Shown: positions 33,248-42,277, counted from the stretch's first letter. The stretch: 64,000 nt of DNA from JAVJRN01 sp040218415 (GCA_040218415.1 JAVJRN010000029.1:62001-126000), one strand, 5' to 3'. Notes: generated by a model not told the origin, from the letters alone. Numbers and translations: made by a program.

Positions 33248-34147
33248 ATGGGAAAGTTTTCGATCAAAGATTTGGAACATTTAAGTGGAATCAAAGCCCA
33301 TACAATACGTATATGGGAGCAGAGATATGAGCTTATATCCCCAGAGCGAACCGAAACAAACATACGCTACTACAATGACCGAGATTTAAAACTCATTTTG
33401 AATATTGCACTGCTAAAGGATAATGGATTCAAAATCTCGAAAATCGCCGAAATGTCGAGCGGTGAAGTGCAGAAAGAAGTCATGCGCTTAACTGAAAAAA
33501 ATCTTAAATATCCAGATCAGATTCATACAATGACCATAGCGATGGTCGATATTGATGAAGAAAGGTTTGATAAAATTGTTAGTACAAATATTTTAAAGCT
33601 AGGCTTTGAGAAGACAATGATCAACATCATTTACCCTTTTCTATCCAAAATTGGCATTCTTTGGCAAACTGGAGCCATAAATCCAGCCCAAGAACATTTT
33701 ATTTCAAACCTTGTAAGACAAAAATTAATCGTAGCTATAGATGGCCAATACGTAGCGCCATCTGAAGATTCTAAAAAATACGTATTATATCTGCCGGAGG
33801 GTGAATTGCACGAACTAACGCTATTATTTGCGGACTATCTCATCAAGTCGCGCCAGAACAAAACGATCTATTTGGGTCAGTCGCTTCCCTTTGTTGACTT
33901 AGAGGCTATTTACTCACTTCATAAGCCCGACTATATATTAAGTGTACTAACAAGTATTCCAGGTCCTGCTAATATTCAAAAATATATCGACAACCTCAGC
34001 GACAAAATGCCTGAAAGTGAAATTCTTCTTACAGGATACCAAGTAATAGGCCAAGATCTCGTGTTACCTACCAACGTGAAAATTTTCAGTAGATTAGAAC
34101 AATTAATCGAACACATAGAAAGAGTGCCAATTAGCAAATCTTATTGA
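33248..34147 (+). CDS. MerR-type regulator with B12-binding domain (CarH/LitR-like)
   Basis: 299 residues. The N-terminal MerR winged helix is FSIKDLEHLSGIKAHTIRIW...RYY (1-75). Next is the helical cap domain with W139, nine residues, then E149-H150 (ILWQTGAINPAQEHF), the W-x9-EH motif that contacts adenosylcobalamin in the photoreceptor CarH. The Rossmann B12 domain has E186-L-H188, where the His matches the lower cobalt ligand; the usual Gly three residues after that His is Thr191. CarH-type proteins repress carotenoid genes in the dark and release DNA in light. It lies directly before the crt operon. Confidence 0.88.
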   Translation: MGKFSIKDLEHLSGIKAHTIRIWEQRYELISPERTETNIRYYNDRDLKLILNIALLKDNGFKISKIAEMSSGEVQKEVMRLTEKNLKYPDQIHTMTIAMVDIDEERFDKIVSTNILKLGFEKTMINIIYPFLSKIGILWQTGAINPAQEHFISNLVRQKLIVAIDGQYVAPSEDSKKYVLYLPEGELHELTLLFADYLIKSRQNKTIYLGQSLPFVDLEAIYSLHKPDYILSVLTSIPGPANIQKYIDNLSDKMPESEILLTGYQVIGQDLVLPTNVKIFSRLEQLIEHIERVPISKSY

Positions 34148-34153
34148 CGATAA

Positions 34154-34360
34154 GTTTAACAAATAGAATCTACTTATTAAACAAACCAAAAAGTAGCTTG
34201 AAATCTACAAAAGCCCTTTAATCGTTATTAAAGGGCTTTTATTTTGTAAAAAAAGCTTTTTAAGATGTAGGTACATATTGTTTGTTTATGTTTTGACATA
34301 ATTTTCTTAAACAAAAATTTGCGATTTCGTTTAACAGGAGCTAGCTTTAAGTTAAACAAA
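34154..34360. promoter_or_regulatory. Cluster of TTAAACAAA-like motifs between regulator and crt operon
   Basis: Motifs GTTTAACAAA (34154), TTAAACAAA (34177), TTTGTTTA (reverse, near 34281), TTAAACAAA (34307), GTTTAACA (34329) and TTAAACAAA (34352). Aligned on their AAC, those in the forward direction repeat at 22-23 bp, about two helical turns. This is a candidate operator for the MerR-B12 protein. Confidence 0.45.
34209..34244. terminator. Strong terminator after the MerR-B12 gene
   Basis: AAAAGCCCTTTAAT (34209-34222) and ATTAAAGGGCTTTT (34227-34240), a perfect 14-bp stem with loop cgtt and T-rich flank. It separates the regulator transcript from the crt operon. Confidence 0.9.
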
Positions 34361-34372
34361 AAGAAATCATTC

Positions 34373-34888
34373 ATGACAGCTTTAGAATTCAGTTATCAAG
34401 TAGATCAGTTGACAGGCTCTTTAAAACCATACGCCATGAAATTAACCAAGGATGTGGAAGATGCCAATGACCTTATGCAGGAAACAATTTTGAAAGCCTT
34501 CACGCACAGAGATAAATTCGCCGCAGGTACGAATCTCAAAGCGTGGATGTATACAATCATGAAAAATACTTTCATTACCAATTATCAAAGAATGGTAAGA
34601 AGAAATACATTTATAGATACCACCGAAAATCTTCACTATATAAATAGTACAGAAAGCACCATATCCAACGACGCATACACCAACTTTGCAATGAAGGATA
34701 TCAATGGAGCGATCGAAGATTTGCAGGATACTTACAAAGTCCCTTTTATGATGCATTTTAGAGGTTTTAAATATCATGAAATAGCAGAAAGATTGGCTAT
34801 TCCTATTGGAACCGTAAAAAATAGAATTCATATTGCAAGAAAGGAATTAAAGGACTCACTAAAAGTGTATTCAAAAAATAGCAAATGA
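34373..34888 (+). CDS. ECF-type RNA polymerase sigma factor heading the crt operon
   Basis: 171 residues from the ATG at 34373; the frame opens earlier at a TTG, but this start gives the usual N-terminus. Sigma region 2 includes LTKDVEDANDLMQETILKAF and TNLKAWMYTIMKNTF; region 4 is YKVPFMMHFRGFKYHEIAER with LAIPIGTVKNRIHIARKELK. There is no adjacent anti-sigma gene. The stop overlaps the crtI start by 4 bp (ATGA), so it is translated with the carotenoid genes and may activate them or a wider light/stress regulon. Confidence 0.88.
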   Translation: MTALEFSYQVDQLTGSLKPYAMKLTKDVEDANDLMQETILKAFTHRDKFAAGTNLKAWMYTIMKNTFITNYQRMVRRNTFIDTTENLHYINSTESTISNDAYTNFAMKDINGAIEDLQDTYKVPFMMHFRGFKYHEIAERLAIPIGTVKNRIHIARKELKDSLKVYSKNSK

Positions 34889-36354
34889 AAAAAAACATCG
34901 TTGTAATAGGCTCGGGTTTTTCGAGTCTTTCAGCGGCATGTTATTTAGCGAAAGCTGGAAATAATGTGACCATCGTTGAAAAAAATGAAACAGCAGGAGG
35001 ACGAGCCAGACAATTTAAAGTGTCTGGCTTTACTTTTGATATGGGACCTTCTTGGTACTGGATGCCAGACGTGTTTGATCAATTTTTTAATGCATTTGGA
35101 AAATCCACAAAAGACTATTACGACCTTATTCGGCTTGACCCATCCTATCGTGTAAAGTTTAAGAATGACGAAATGAATTTACCTGCTACCATGAGTGAGC
35201 TGGAAAATTTGTTTGAATCTATTGAGAAAGGAAGTGCGATAAAACTTAGGGAATTTTTAAAGCAAGCAAAGTATAAATACGAAGTAGGCATCAATGATCT
35301 GGTACATAAGCCAAGCAGATCTCTTACTGAATTCATGGATTCAAGGTTATTATATGGCCTTTTGAAAATGGATGTTTTCACTTCCATGTCAAAACACGTG
35401 AGAAGATTTTTCAAGGATGAGCGGCTAATCCAGCTCATGGAATTTCCGGTGCTTTTTTTGGGAGCTACCCCGGAAAATACGCCTGCATTATATAGCTTAA
35501 TGAATTACGCTGATCTTAGTCTTGGCACTTGGTATCCAATGGGTGGTATGCATAAGATCGTAGAAGGTATGGTGAGTCTCGCTACGGAACTTGGTGTCAC
35601 CTTTCGATTCAATGAAAAAGTTATTGAACTTCAAACTCAGTCTAAAAAAATCAATGCTGTAATCACCGACAAAGATTCCATCGCATGTGATGTCGTTGTT
35701 GGAGGAGCTGATTATAACCACATAGAGCAAGAAATTTTGGCTCCAGAATATAGGATGTATACGCCTGACTACTGGAATAAAAGAACTATGGCTCCTTCGT
35801 CATTGATATTCTATATTGGTTTAAATACCAAATTGCCAAATATGATGCATCATGTACTCTTCTTTGACGAAGACTTCAAGCTTCACGCCGAAGAGATTTA
35901 TGAAAATCCGCAATGGCCTACTAACCCATTAATATATGCGTCGGTTACGTCAATAACAGACGATAGTGTAGCCCCGGAAGGACATGAAAATCTTTTTATC
36001 CTGATACCTGTAGCGCCTAACCTTGAGGATACAGAAGAGGTCCGTCAGAGATATTTTGAATTAGTTGCCGATAAGCTCCAAAAATATACTGGAGTAGATA
36101 TTAGAAATCACTTGGTGTACAAAAGGAGTTACGCACACGAGGACTTTATAAGTGATTATAACTCCTATAAAGGCAATGCCTATGGTCTAGCCAATACTTT
36201 AAGGCAAACAGCTATTCTAAAGCCGGCCATGAAAAATAAAAAGTTGGACAACTTATACTTTACAGGACAACTTACAGTCCCTGGGCCTGGAGTGCCACCT
36301 TCCATTATCTCTGGAGAAGTAGTGGCTAAGGAAATCGAAAAGGATTTTAAATAA
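34885..36354 (+). CDS. crtI: Phytoene desaturase
   Basis: 489 residues. The N-terminal FAD loop is VIGSGFSSLSAACYLAKAG with the acidic VEKNETAGGRA, and the C-terminal CrtI signature is NLYFTGQLTVPGPGVPPSII. It converts phytoene to lycopene by stepwise desaturation. It is coupled to the sigma gene upstream and followed 13 bp later by crtB. A CrtD-type 3,4-desaturase, needed for saproxanthin-like ends, is not separately present in this window. Confidence 0.93.
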   Translation: MKKNIVVIGSGFSSLSAACYLAKAGNNVTIVEKNETAGGRARQFKVSGFTFDMGPSWYWMPDVFDQFFNAFGKSTKDYYDLIRLDPSYRVKFKNDEMNLPATMSELENLFESIEKGSAIKLREFLKQAKYKYEVGINDLVHKPSRSLTEFMDSRLLYGLLKMDVFTSMSKHVRRFFKDERLIQLMEFPVLFLGATPENTPALYSLMNYADLSLGTWYPMGGMHKIVEGMVSLATELGVTFRFNEKVIELQTQSKKINAVITDKDSIACDVVVGGADYNHIEQEILAPEYRMYTPDYWNKRTMAPSSLIFYIGLNTKLPNMMHHVLFFDEDFKLHAEEIYENPQWPTNPLIYASVTSITDDSVAPEGHENLFILIPVAPNLEDTEEVRQRYFELVADKLQKYTGVDIRNHLVYKRSYAHEDFISDYNSYKGNAYGLANTLRQTAILKPAMKNKKLDNLYFTGQLTVPGPGVPPSIISGEVVAKEIEKDFK

Positions 36355-36367
36355 CTTTGAAGTACGT

Positions 36368-37207
36368 ATGACAGATCTATTTACTCAAACGACGCTCGAT
36401 TGTAGTAAGATAATTACGCAACACTACAGTACATCTTTTACCCTAGGGATCAAAACTTTAGCGTCAAAATACCATCATTCGATTTATGCTATTTATGGTT
36501 ATGTAAGATATGCTGATGAAATTGTAGATACTTTTCACAATCATGATAGAGCAGATTTACTACAAAGATTTAAGGCCGATACTTTTGTGGCCATCAAAGA
36601 AAAAATCAGCTTAAACCCCGTCCTTCACTCCTTCCAATTAGTGGTCAACCAATTTAAAATAGATCATTCACTTATTCATGCTTTCTTGCATAGCATGCAG
36701 ATGGATCTAGATAAGCAAACCTATAATGAAGCAGCGTACAGTGAATACATCTATGGATCAGCGGAAGTCGTAGGTTTGATGTGTTTGAATGTGTTTTGTG
36801 AAGGCGACTTGGTTGAATACAAAAGATTAGAATCCTCTGCTAAGTCACTAGGTGCGGCATTTCAGAAAGTAAATTTTCTTAGAGATCTGAAAAGCGACTT
36901 TGATGTGAGAGGCCGAGTTTATTTCCCAGGTGTTGATTTTAACAATTTTACTGAAAAAGATAAATTGCTCATCGAAAATGATATTTCAAAAGATTTCAGT
37001 GACGCCTTATTCGGCATAAAGAATCTTCCAAAAGGAGCACGAGGCGGAGTTTATCTGGCTTATATCTATTACTTACAATTATTCAAGAAAATAAAAAACC
37101 TACCTTCTTCGAAAATTCAAAACGAAAGAGTCAGAGTTCCTGATTTTGTTAAGATGACTCTCTTGGCTAAGACATTACTATTAAACAAGCTCAACTACAT
37201 ATCATAA
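36368..37207 (+). CDS. crtB: Phytoene synthase
   Basis: 279 residues of the squalene/phytoene synthase family with the two Asp-rich motifs: DEIVD at 50-54 and DLKSD at 173-177, followed by GRVYFPG. It joins two geranylgeranyl diphosphates to phytoene. The stop overlaps the next ATG by one base. Confidence 0.93.
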   Translation: MTDLFTQTTLDCSKIITQHYSTSFTLGIKTLASKYHHSIYAIYGYVRYADEIVDTFHNHDRADLLQRFKADTFVAIKEKISLNPVLHSFQLVVNQFKIDHSLIHAFLHSMQMDLDKQTYNEAAYSEYIYGSAEVVGLMCLNVFCEGDLVEYKRLESSAKSLGAAFQKVNFLRDLKSDFDVRGRVYFPGVDFNNFTEKDKLLIENDISKDFSDALFGIKNLPKGARGGVYLAYIYYLQLFKKIKNLPSSKIQNERVRVPDFVKMTLLAKTLLLNKLNYIS

Positions 37208-37905
37208 TGACTTGGCTATATCTGGCAATTAATGTTTTTACCATCTCCTTTCCACTGGTAAGATCCTTCGAAAAAAGGATAGAATATTATAAAAAGTGGT
37301 ATGCCTTATTTCCAGCCATTATTATCACTGGAACTTTTTTCATTGTTTGGGATGTGATTTTTACCCGAAACGGCGTTTGGGGATTTAATGATGATTATCT
37401 AGTAGGTCTGCGTATCTTTCATTTACCTATTGAAGAGTGGCTTTTCTTCGTTACCGTACCGTTTGCCAGTGTATTTATTTACGAGTGTCTAGGTTATTTC
37501 TTTCCTAATATCTCCAACAGCAAACTTCTCTTCCCTATTATTATTGTTTTTGGCTTTCTTTTGATGGTATTATCTATCATAAATAGAGACCAAGCCTACA
37601 CTTTTTGGTGTTTCCTTTTTACAGGAATATTTCTGATTTTTCTCTCTTATTTCAAGCCAGTATGGTTGATGAAATTTTTTATTTCCTATATAATTCATCT
37701 AGTTCCGTTCCTTTTGGTCAATGGAATTTTAACAGGTGCATTCACTAAAGAGCCAATTGTTTGGTATAATGATATGGAAAATTTTGGTGTTAGAATTTTC
37801 ACTATTCCAATAGAAGACACCATCTATGCCTTACTTCTACTACTTATGAATATCGCACTTTATGAGTTATTTCAAGAAAAATTTAAGCAAACAATTAAAT
37901 CCTAA
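37207..37905 (+). CDS. crtYcd: Lycopene cyclase, fused CrtYc-CrtYd type
   Basis: 232 residues with about six or seven membrane helices arranged as two homologous halves. Each half has the lycopene cyclase domain motif: HLPIEEWLFFVTVPFASVF (PIEEW at 74-78) in the first and TIPIEDTIYALLLLLMNIAL in the second. It forms beta-ionone rings. In this phylum the enzyme type is known to give mono- or bicyclic products; the number of rings cannot be predicted here. Confidence 0.88.
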   Translation: MTWLYLAINVFTISFPLVRSFEKRIEYYKKWYALFPAIIITGTFFIVWDVIFTRNGVWGFNDDYLVGLRIFHLPIEEWLFFVTVPFASVFIYECLGYFFPNISNSKLLFPIIIVFGFLLMVLSIINRDQAYTFWCFLFTGIFLIFLSYFKPVWLMKFFISYIIHLVPFLLVNGILTGAFTKEPIVWYNDMENFGVRIFTIPIEDTIYALLLLLMNIALYELFQEKFKQTIKS

Positions 37906-38766
37906 TTGAGTTATTATCACGTGCTAAACTTAAAGGTAAATATTGATCAGAATTCGGGTTTTTGCTTCGGCGTGGTATACGCTATCGAGATGGCAGAAGA
38001 AATATTAGAAGAAGATAAATTTCTTTATTGCTTAGGTGATATCGTCCATAATGACGAAGAAGTAAGACGGCTTCAAAACAAAGGTTTGAGGATAATTAGC
38101 CATGAAGATTTATTGAAACTCGAAAATGCAAAAGTATTGATTAGAGCTCATGGAGAACCTCCAAGTACGTATGAGCTTGCACTAAAAAATAATTTAACGC
38201 TCATAGATGCTTCATGCCCTGTTGTGTTAAAGCTCCAGAATAGAATAAAAAACTCTTACGACAAAGGCGAAAAAATCTACATCTACGGAAAACATGGTCA
38301 TGCAGAAGTGATAGGCCTGCTAGGACAGACTAGCGATGACGCTATTGTTTTTCAAAATCTAGAAGAACTTGATATAGCTCAACTACCTAAGAGCATTACG
38401 TTGTATAGCCAAACAACGAAAAGTACAGATAACTTTTATGAGATTAAGCAGAAGCTTATTGCGGCTGGCGTTGAAGTCAATGCCAATGACACAATATGCC
38501 GTCAAGTGTCAAATAGAGATAAAGAGCTTAGATCCTTCGCGAATCAATACGACGTAATCATCTTTGTTTCTGGCACTAAATCATCAAACGGTAAGGTGCT
38601 GTATAACATTTGTAAGGAAAACAACACCAGATCCTATTTCATATCGAATAAAAATGAATTAGAAATTGGATGGTTTGATGAGGGAGATACTATTGGCATT
38701 TGTGGAGCTACGTCTACTCCAATGTGGCTCATGGAAGAAGTAAAGGAAGAAATCCAGCGATTATAA
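37906..38766 (+). CDS. ispH: 4-hydroxy-3-methylbut-2-enyl diphosphate reductase
   Basis: 286 residues if the TTG immediately after the crtYcd stop is used, or 281 from the GTG at 37921; no ATG is available. The three iron-sulfur cysteines are C20 (GFCFGV), C104 (DASCPVV) and C198 (DTICRQVSNR), and the HGE motif is in RAHGEPP. It is the last step of the MEP pathway, supplying IPP and DMAPP. Placement inside the crt operon ties precursor supply to pigment synthesis. Confidence 0.93.
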   Translation: MSYYHVLNLKVNIDQNSGFCFGVVYAIEMAEEILEEDKFLYCLGDIVHNDEEVRRLQNKGLRIISHEDLLKLENAKVLIRAHGEPPSTYELALKNNLTLIDASCPVVLKLQNRIKNSYDKGEKIYIYGKHGHAEVIGLLGQTSDDAIVFQNLEELDIAQLPKSITLYSQTTKSTDNFYEIKQKLIAAGVEVNANDTICRQVSNRDKELRSFANQYDVIIFVSGTKSSNGKVLYNICKENNTRSYFISNKNELEIGWFDEGDTIGICGATSTPMWLMEEVKEEIQRL

Positions 38767-38767
38767 A

Positions 38768-39238
38768 ATGAATGCCATTCTTGGAATAGCTTTAAGTATT
38801 TTAACTTTTTTTGCCATGGAAGGTGTTGCATGGTTTACTCATAAGTATATTATGCACGGTATATTGTGGACGTGGCACAGATCTCACCACAAAGTCCATA
38901 ATCATACATTGGAGAGAAACGATCTTTTCGCCTTGGTGTTTAGCATACCTTCTGTATTGCTTATTGTATTAGGGTTTGAACTGGCAAATGCCATTTTCTT
39001 GAGATATATCGGGTTCGGTATATTAGGATACGGTATTTTCTATTTTATTTTCCATGACATTATTGTCCATCGTAGAATAAAAATACCTTTTAAAGCGAGT
39101 TCTAAATACCTTAAAAGAATAATAAAAGCGCATTATATTCATCATGAAACTCATACCAAAGGTGGTGCCGAGGCTTTCGGTTTTTTGTACGCTCCCGAAA
39201 AATATGAGAAAAAGAAGGTCAAAAATCAAATTTCTTAA
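38768..39238 (+). CDS. crtZ: Beta-carotene hydroxylase
   Basis: 156 residues, four membrane helices and the diiron histidine clusters H25-KYIM-H30, HRSHH at 37-41, a HDIIVHRR segment and HYIHHETH. It hydroxylates C3 of the beta ring. It is the last gene of the operon, 1 bp after ispH, and its end overlaps the convergent gene by 20 bp. Confidence 0.9.
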   Translation: MNAILGIALSILTFFAMEGVAWFTHKYIMHGILWTWHRSHHKVHNHTLERNDLFALVFSIPSVLLIVLGFELANAIFLRYIGFGILGYGIFYFIFHDIIVHRRIKIPFKASSKYLKRIIKAHYIHHETHTKGGAEAFGFLYAPEKYEKKKVKNQIS

Positions 39239-39770
39239 TGGTAATCACAGAACTCAAAGAAGAGACGATAACCTCTAGTTTTGTCGCTGGTGCTCCACCA
39301 AGGTTATAGGCCCGTATCAATCTTGATGGTGGGCTGAAGTTATCCTCGATAAGCTTATCCCCCTTTTCATTATAAATATAAACTGAGGTGTTTAAGAGAA
39401 TTTCTGTATTAGAATCTATTCTCAATAAATTATTTGATTGATTATAAGTTATAGATATTGCTTCTTTTAGCTCATCCTGCCATGTCAAGTACTCAAAAGA
39501 CTGAACGAGATTATAGGCTGGAGTGAAAATTTCGACGGTGTAAGTCCCGGAATCTTCACCATCCAAATTTAAGGGCATTATAAAACCATCCGAATTTTTA
39601 ATTGTCTTGTTAAACTTCTTTTTACCTTTTTCATTCAGTAATGTTACCTCTACGTTCCAACTCATATCAGCGCTATACTTTACATCAAATACTGTACGTT
39701 TAACTGTAGGTTCTATTGACAATCGACCTTCCTGAAACGAATTCAACAACAAAATAAGGGCTATAATCAT
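39219..39770 (-). CDS. Secreted protein of unknown function
   Basis: 183 residues starting with a short hydrophobic export signal (MIIALILLLNS). The rest is beta-rich, with an Ig-like pattern (SWNVEVTLLNEKGKKKFNKT, DSGTYTVEIFTPA) and a second sandwich-like half. It resembles periplasmic or surface DUF3244-type proteins, but I cannot assign it. It converges on crtZ with a 20-bp overlap. Confidence 0.65.
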   Translation of the reverse strand: MIIALILLLNSFQEGRLSIEPTVKRTVFDVKYSADMSWNVEVTLLNEKGKKKFNKTIKNSDGFIMPLNLDGEDSGTYTVEIFTPAYNLVQSFEYLTWQDELKEAISITYNQSNNLLRIDSNTEILLNTSVYIYNEKGDKLIEDNFSPPSRLIRAYNLGGAPATKLEVIVSSLSSVITIKKFDF

Positions 39771-39951
39771 TTAAAATGGGGTAAGTAATAAATGGTTAAT
39801 GTTTTGTTAAATTTATGTTATTTTTAACTTTTCACACGAACTAATATTCCTTCATTAATTTCTTTAAAGGAGATTACACACCACTCATCATAAGAAAAGG
39901 GTAAGTGAAATAATATTTTATATCAAATGATATAATTCTCGCCAAAAAGTT

Positions 39952-39959
39952 TAAATTTG
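39952..39959 (+). promoter_or_regulatory. Possible -7 element of the NUMOD4 gene
   Basis: TAAATTTG fits TAnnTTTG, 64 bp before the start at 40024. No clear -33 TTG. Confidence 0.35.
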
Positions 39960-40023
39960 TTCTGAGTGAAAAAATATTCAGCAAACCTAAACCTAAGTGC
40001 AACTTTAAATTTTAAAAACAACT

Positions 40024-40521
40024 ATGGCTGATCAAAGTGAAGAATTGTGGGAACCAATCAATGGTTTCAGTAACTACGAAATTTCTAATCGAGGAAAAAT
40101 AAGGAGTAAAACCAGAACAACCTGGCACAAGGGAAGTAAAACAAACATGAAAATCAAAGGCAAAATGATGCGCCAAAGATGGAATAAAACATGTAAGTGT
40201 TACTTCTTAGACCTTATTGATGATGACAAACGTCGAAGAACGGTATATCCGCACAAAGAAACTGCAAAAGCATTTGTGCCAAATGAGAATCCAGAAGAGT
40301 ACACAATGATTATCCATGAGGATAATAACCCAAGGAATAATAAGGCGGAAAATCTAAAATGGCAGACTCCTTCAGGACACATGAAATGGCAATTTGAGGT
40401 TGGTAACAAGAACAACTTCAAAGTGTGGAAAACTCGTAAGAAAAGATATAAAAACGGTTTCAAACCCGAGACCGTGCTTCCAGGAAGACCAAAAAAGGTT
40501 AAAGAAGAAGCTGAATCTTAG
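40024..40521 (+). CDS. NUMOD4/HNH-like protein
   Basis: 165 residues. The N-terminal NUMOD4 motif is EELWEPINGFSNYEISNRGK, a DNA-binding element of HNH homing endonucleases. The middle has an HNH_3-like segment (PHKETAKAFVPN, then IIHEDNNPRNNKAENLKW), which keeps the second His and the two Asn. The C-terminal tail is basic (RKKRYKNGF, GRPKKVKEE). It is free-standing, with no intron or phage context, so it may be a domesticated DNA-binding protein rather than an active homing enzyme. A strong terminator closes it. Confidence 0.75.
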   Translation: MADQSEELWEPINGFSNYEISNRGKIRSKTRTTWHKGSKTNMKIKGKMMRQRWNKTCKCYFLDLIDDDKRRRTVYPHKETAKAFVPNENPEEYTMIIHEDNNPRNNKAENLKWQTPSGHMKWQFEVGNKNNFKVWKTRKKRYKNGFKPETVLPGRPKKVKEEAES

Positions 40522-40536
40522 TTTAAAATTTTTAAT

Positions 40537-40575
40537 CAAAAAAGGCTATCTGCAAATGTAGATAGCCTTTTTTTA
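40537..40575. terminator. Bidirectional terminator between the NUMOD4 gene and ettA
   Basis: AAAGGCTATCT (40541-40551) and AGATAGCCTTT (40560-40570), with A-run before and T-run after. Confidence 0.88.
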
Positions 40576-40594
40576 TGGATTTAGGTTTGAAAAT

Positions 40595-42277
40595 TTACTT
40601 CATGAGCTTTTTGTATTTAATTCTCGTAGGCTCGGAATCCCCTAATCTCTTTTTACGGTTCTCTTCATAGTCACTGTAGTTGCCTTCAAACCAGTAAACC
40701 TGAGAATCACCTTCATATGCCAAGATGTGCGTCGCTATTCTATCTAAAAACCATCTATCGTGACTAATTACCACAGCACATCCACCAAAATTTTCCAAAG
40801 CCTCTTCCAGAGCTCTCAATGTGTTGACATCTAAATCATTGGTAGGCTCATCTAATAAAACAAGATTTGCACCCTGCTTCAAAGTAATAGCCAAGTGTGC
40901 GCGATTACGCTCTCCACCAGATAAAACGCCTACCTTTTTTTCCTGATCCGCCCCAGAAAAATTGAATTTACTCACGTAAGCACGGGCATTCATCTCTCTA
41001 TTACCTAATTGAATGATGTCATTTCCGCCAGAAATTGCTTTATAAACAGTATCCTCAGGCTTGAGGTCATCATGCTCCTGATCCACGTAGGCCATTTCCA
41101 CGGTAGTTCCAACCTCGAATGACCCGCTATCTGGTTTTTCCTTACCCGTAATCAAATTGAATAAAGTCGTCTTACCAGCTCCGTTAGGACCTATTACGCC
41201 TACTATTCCTCCTTGGGGAAGACTAAATGTTAAATTTTCAAACAGCACCTTATCTCCAAAAGACTTTGATACGTTCTGAGCCTCTATAACTTTAGTTCCC
41301 AATCTCGGCCCTGGTGGGATAAATAATTCTAGTTGTGATTCTTGTTCCTTACCGCCTTCGCTAAGTAACTTATCATAAGCACTTAGCCTGGCTTTTGCCT
41401 TCGACTGTCTGCCTTTTGGAGACATCCTTACCCATTCAAGTTCTCTCTGTAAGGTTTTTTGTCTCTTTGATTCTGTCTTCTCTTCCTTCGCTAAGCGTTT
41501 TTCTTTCTGCTCTAACCAGCTGCTATAATTGCCTTTCCATGGGATGCCTTCCCCTCTATCCAACTCTAAAATCCAACCAGCCACATTGTCCAGAAAATAT
41601 CTATCATGAGTTACAGCGATAACTGTGCCTTCATATTGTTGCAAATGTTGCTCAAGCCAATGGACTGACTCAGCATCTAAATGGTTGGTAGGTTCATCAA
41701 GCAACAAAACATCCGGTTTTTGAAGCAAAAGCCTACAAAGCGCCACTCTCCTTTTTTCGCCTCCAGATAAATTCTTGATGACACTATCCTCTGGCGGGGT
41801 GCGTAAGGCATCCATTGCTCGATTCAGCACTGTATCTATCTCCCAAGCTCCAAGGTGATCTAATTTCTCTTGAACTTCGCCTTGTTGCTCGATAAGCTTA
41901 TTCATCTTATCAGGATCTTCCAGAATTTCTGGCTCAGAAAATTTCAAATTTATCTCATCATATTTTTTCAAGAGATCATTAACTTCACCCATGGCTTCAC
42001 TAATCACCTCTTTGACTGTTTTATCAGGATCGAGTTTAGGCTCTTGTTCTAAAAGACCAACTGTATAGCCTTGAGAAAAAGCCACCTCTCCATTGTAATC
42101 TTTATCTTGTCCTGCAATTATTTTCAATAAAGAAGACTTACCTGAGCCATTTAAACCCAACACTCCTATCTTCGCACCGTAAAAAAATGATAAGTATATA
42201 TTGTTAAGCACTTGTTTCTTAGGTGGGTAAATTTTACTCACCCCAGACATGGAAAATATTATTTTTTCGTCAGACAT
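40595..42277 (-). CDS. ettA: Energy-dependent translational throttle protein EttA (ABC-F)
   Basis: 560 residues, two ABC domains with Walker A GLNGSGKSS and GPNGAGKTT, signatures LSGGEKRRVALCRLLL and LSGGERNRAHLAITL, and Walker B LLDEPTNHLD and LLDEPTNDLD. A P-site tRNA-interacting linker lies between them. The arm and the length (about 555) are those of EttA. It binds the ribosomal E site and couples translation to ATP level. Confidence 0.93.
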   Translation of the reverse strand: MSDEKIIFSMSGVSKIYPPKKQVLNNIYLSFFYGAKIGVLGLNGSGKSSLLKIIAGQDKDYNGEVAFSQGYTVGLLEQEPKLDPDKTVKEVISEAMGEVNDLLKKYDEINLKFSEPEILEDPDKMNKLIEQQGEVQEKLDHLGAWEIDTVLNRAMDALRTPPEDSVIKNLSGGEKRRVALCRLLLQKPDVLLLDEPTNHLDAESVHWLEQHLQQYEGTVIAVTHDRYFLDNVAGWILELDRGEGIPWKGNYSSWLEQKEKRLAKEEKTESKRQKTLQRELEWVRMSPKGRQSKAKARLSAYDKLLSEGGKEQESQLELFIPPGPRLGTKVIEAQNVSKSFGDKVLFENLTFSLPQGGIVGVIGPNGAGKTTLFNLITGKEKPDSGSFEVGTTVEMAYVDQEHDDLKPEDTVYKAISGGNDIIQLGNREMNARAYVSKFNFSGADQEKKVGVLSGGERNRAHLAITLKQGANLVLLDEPTNDLDVNTLRALEEALENFGGCAVVISHDRWFLDRIATHILAYEGDSQVYWFEGNYSDYEENRKKRLGDSEPTRIKYKKLMK

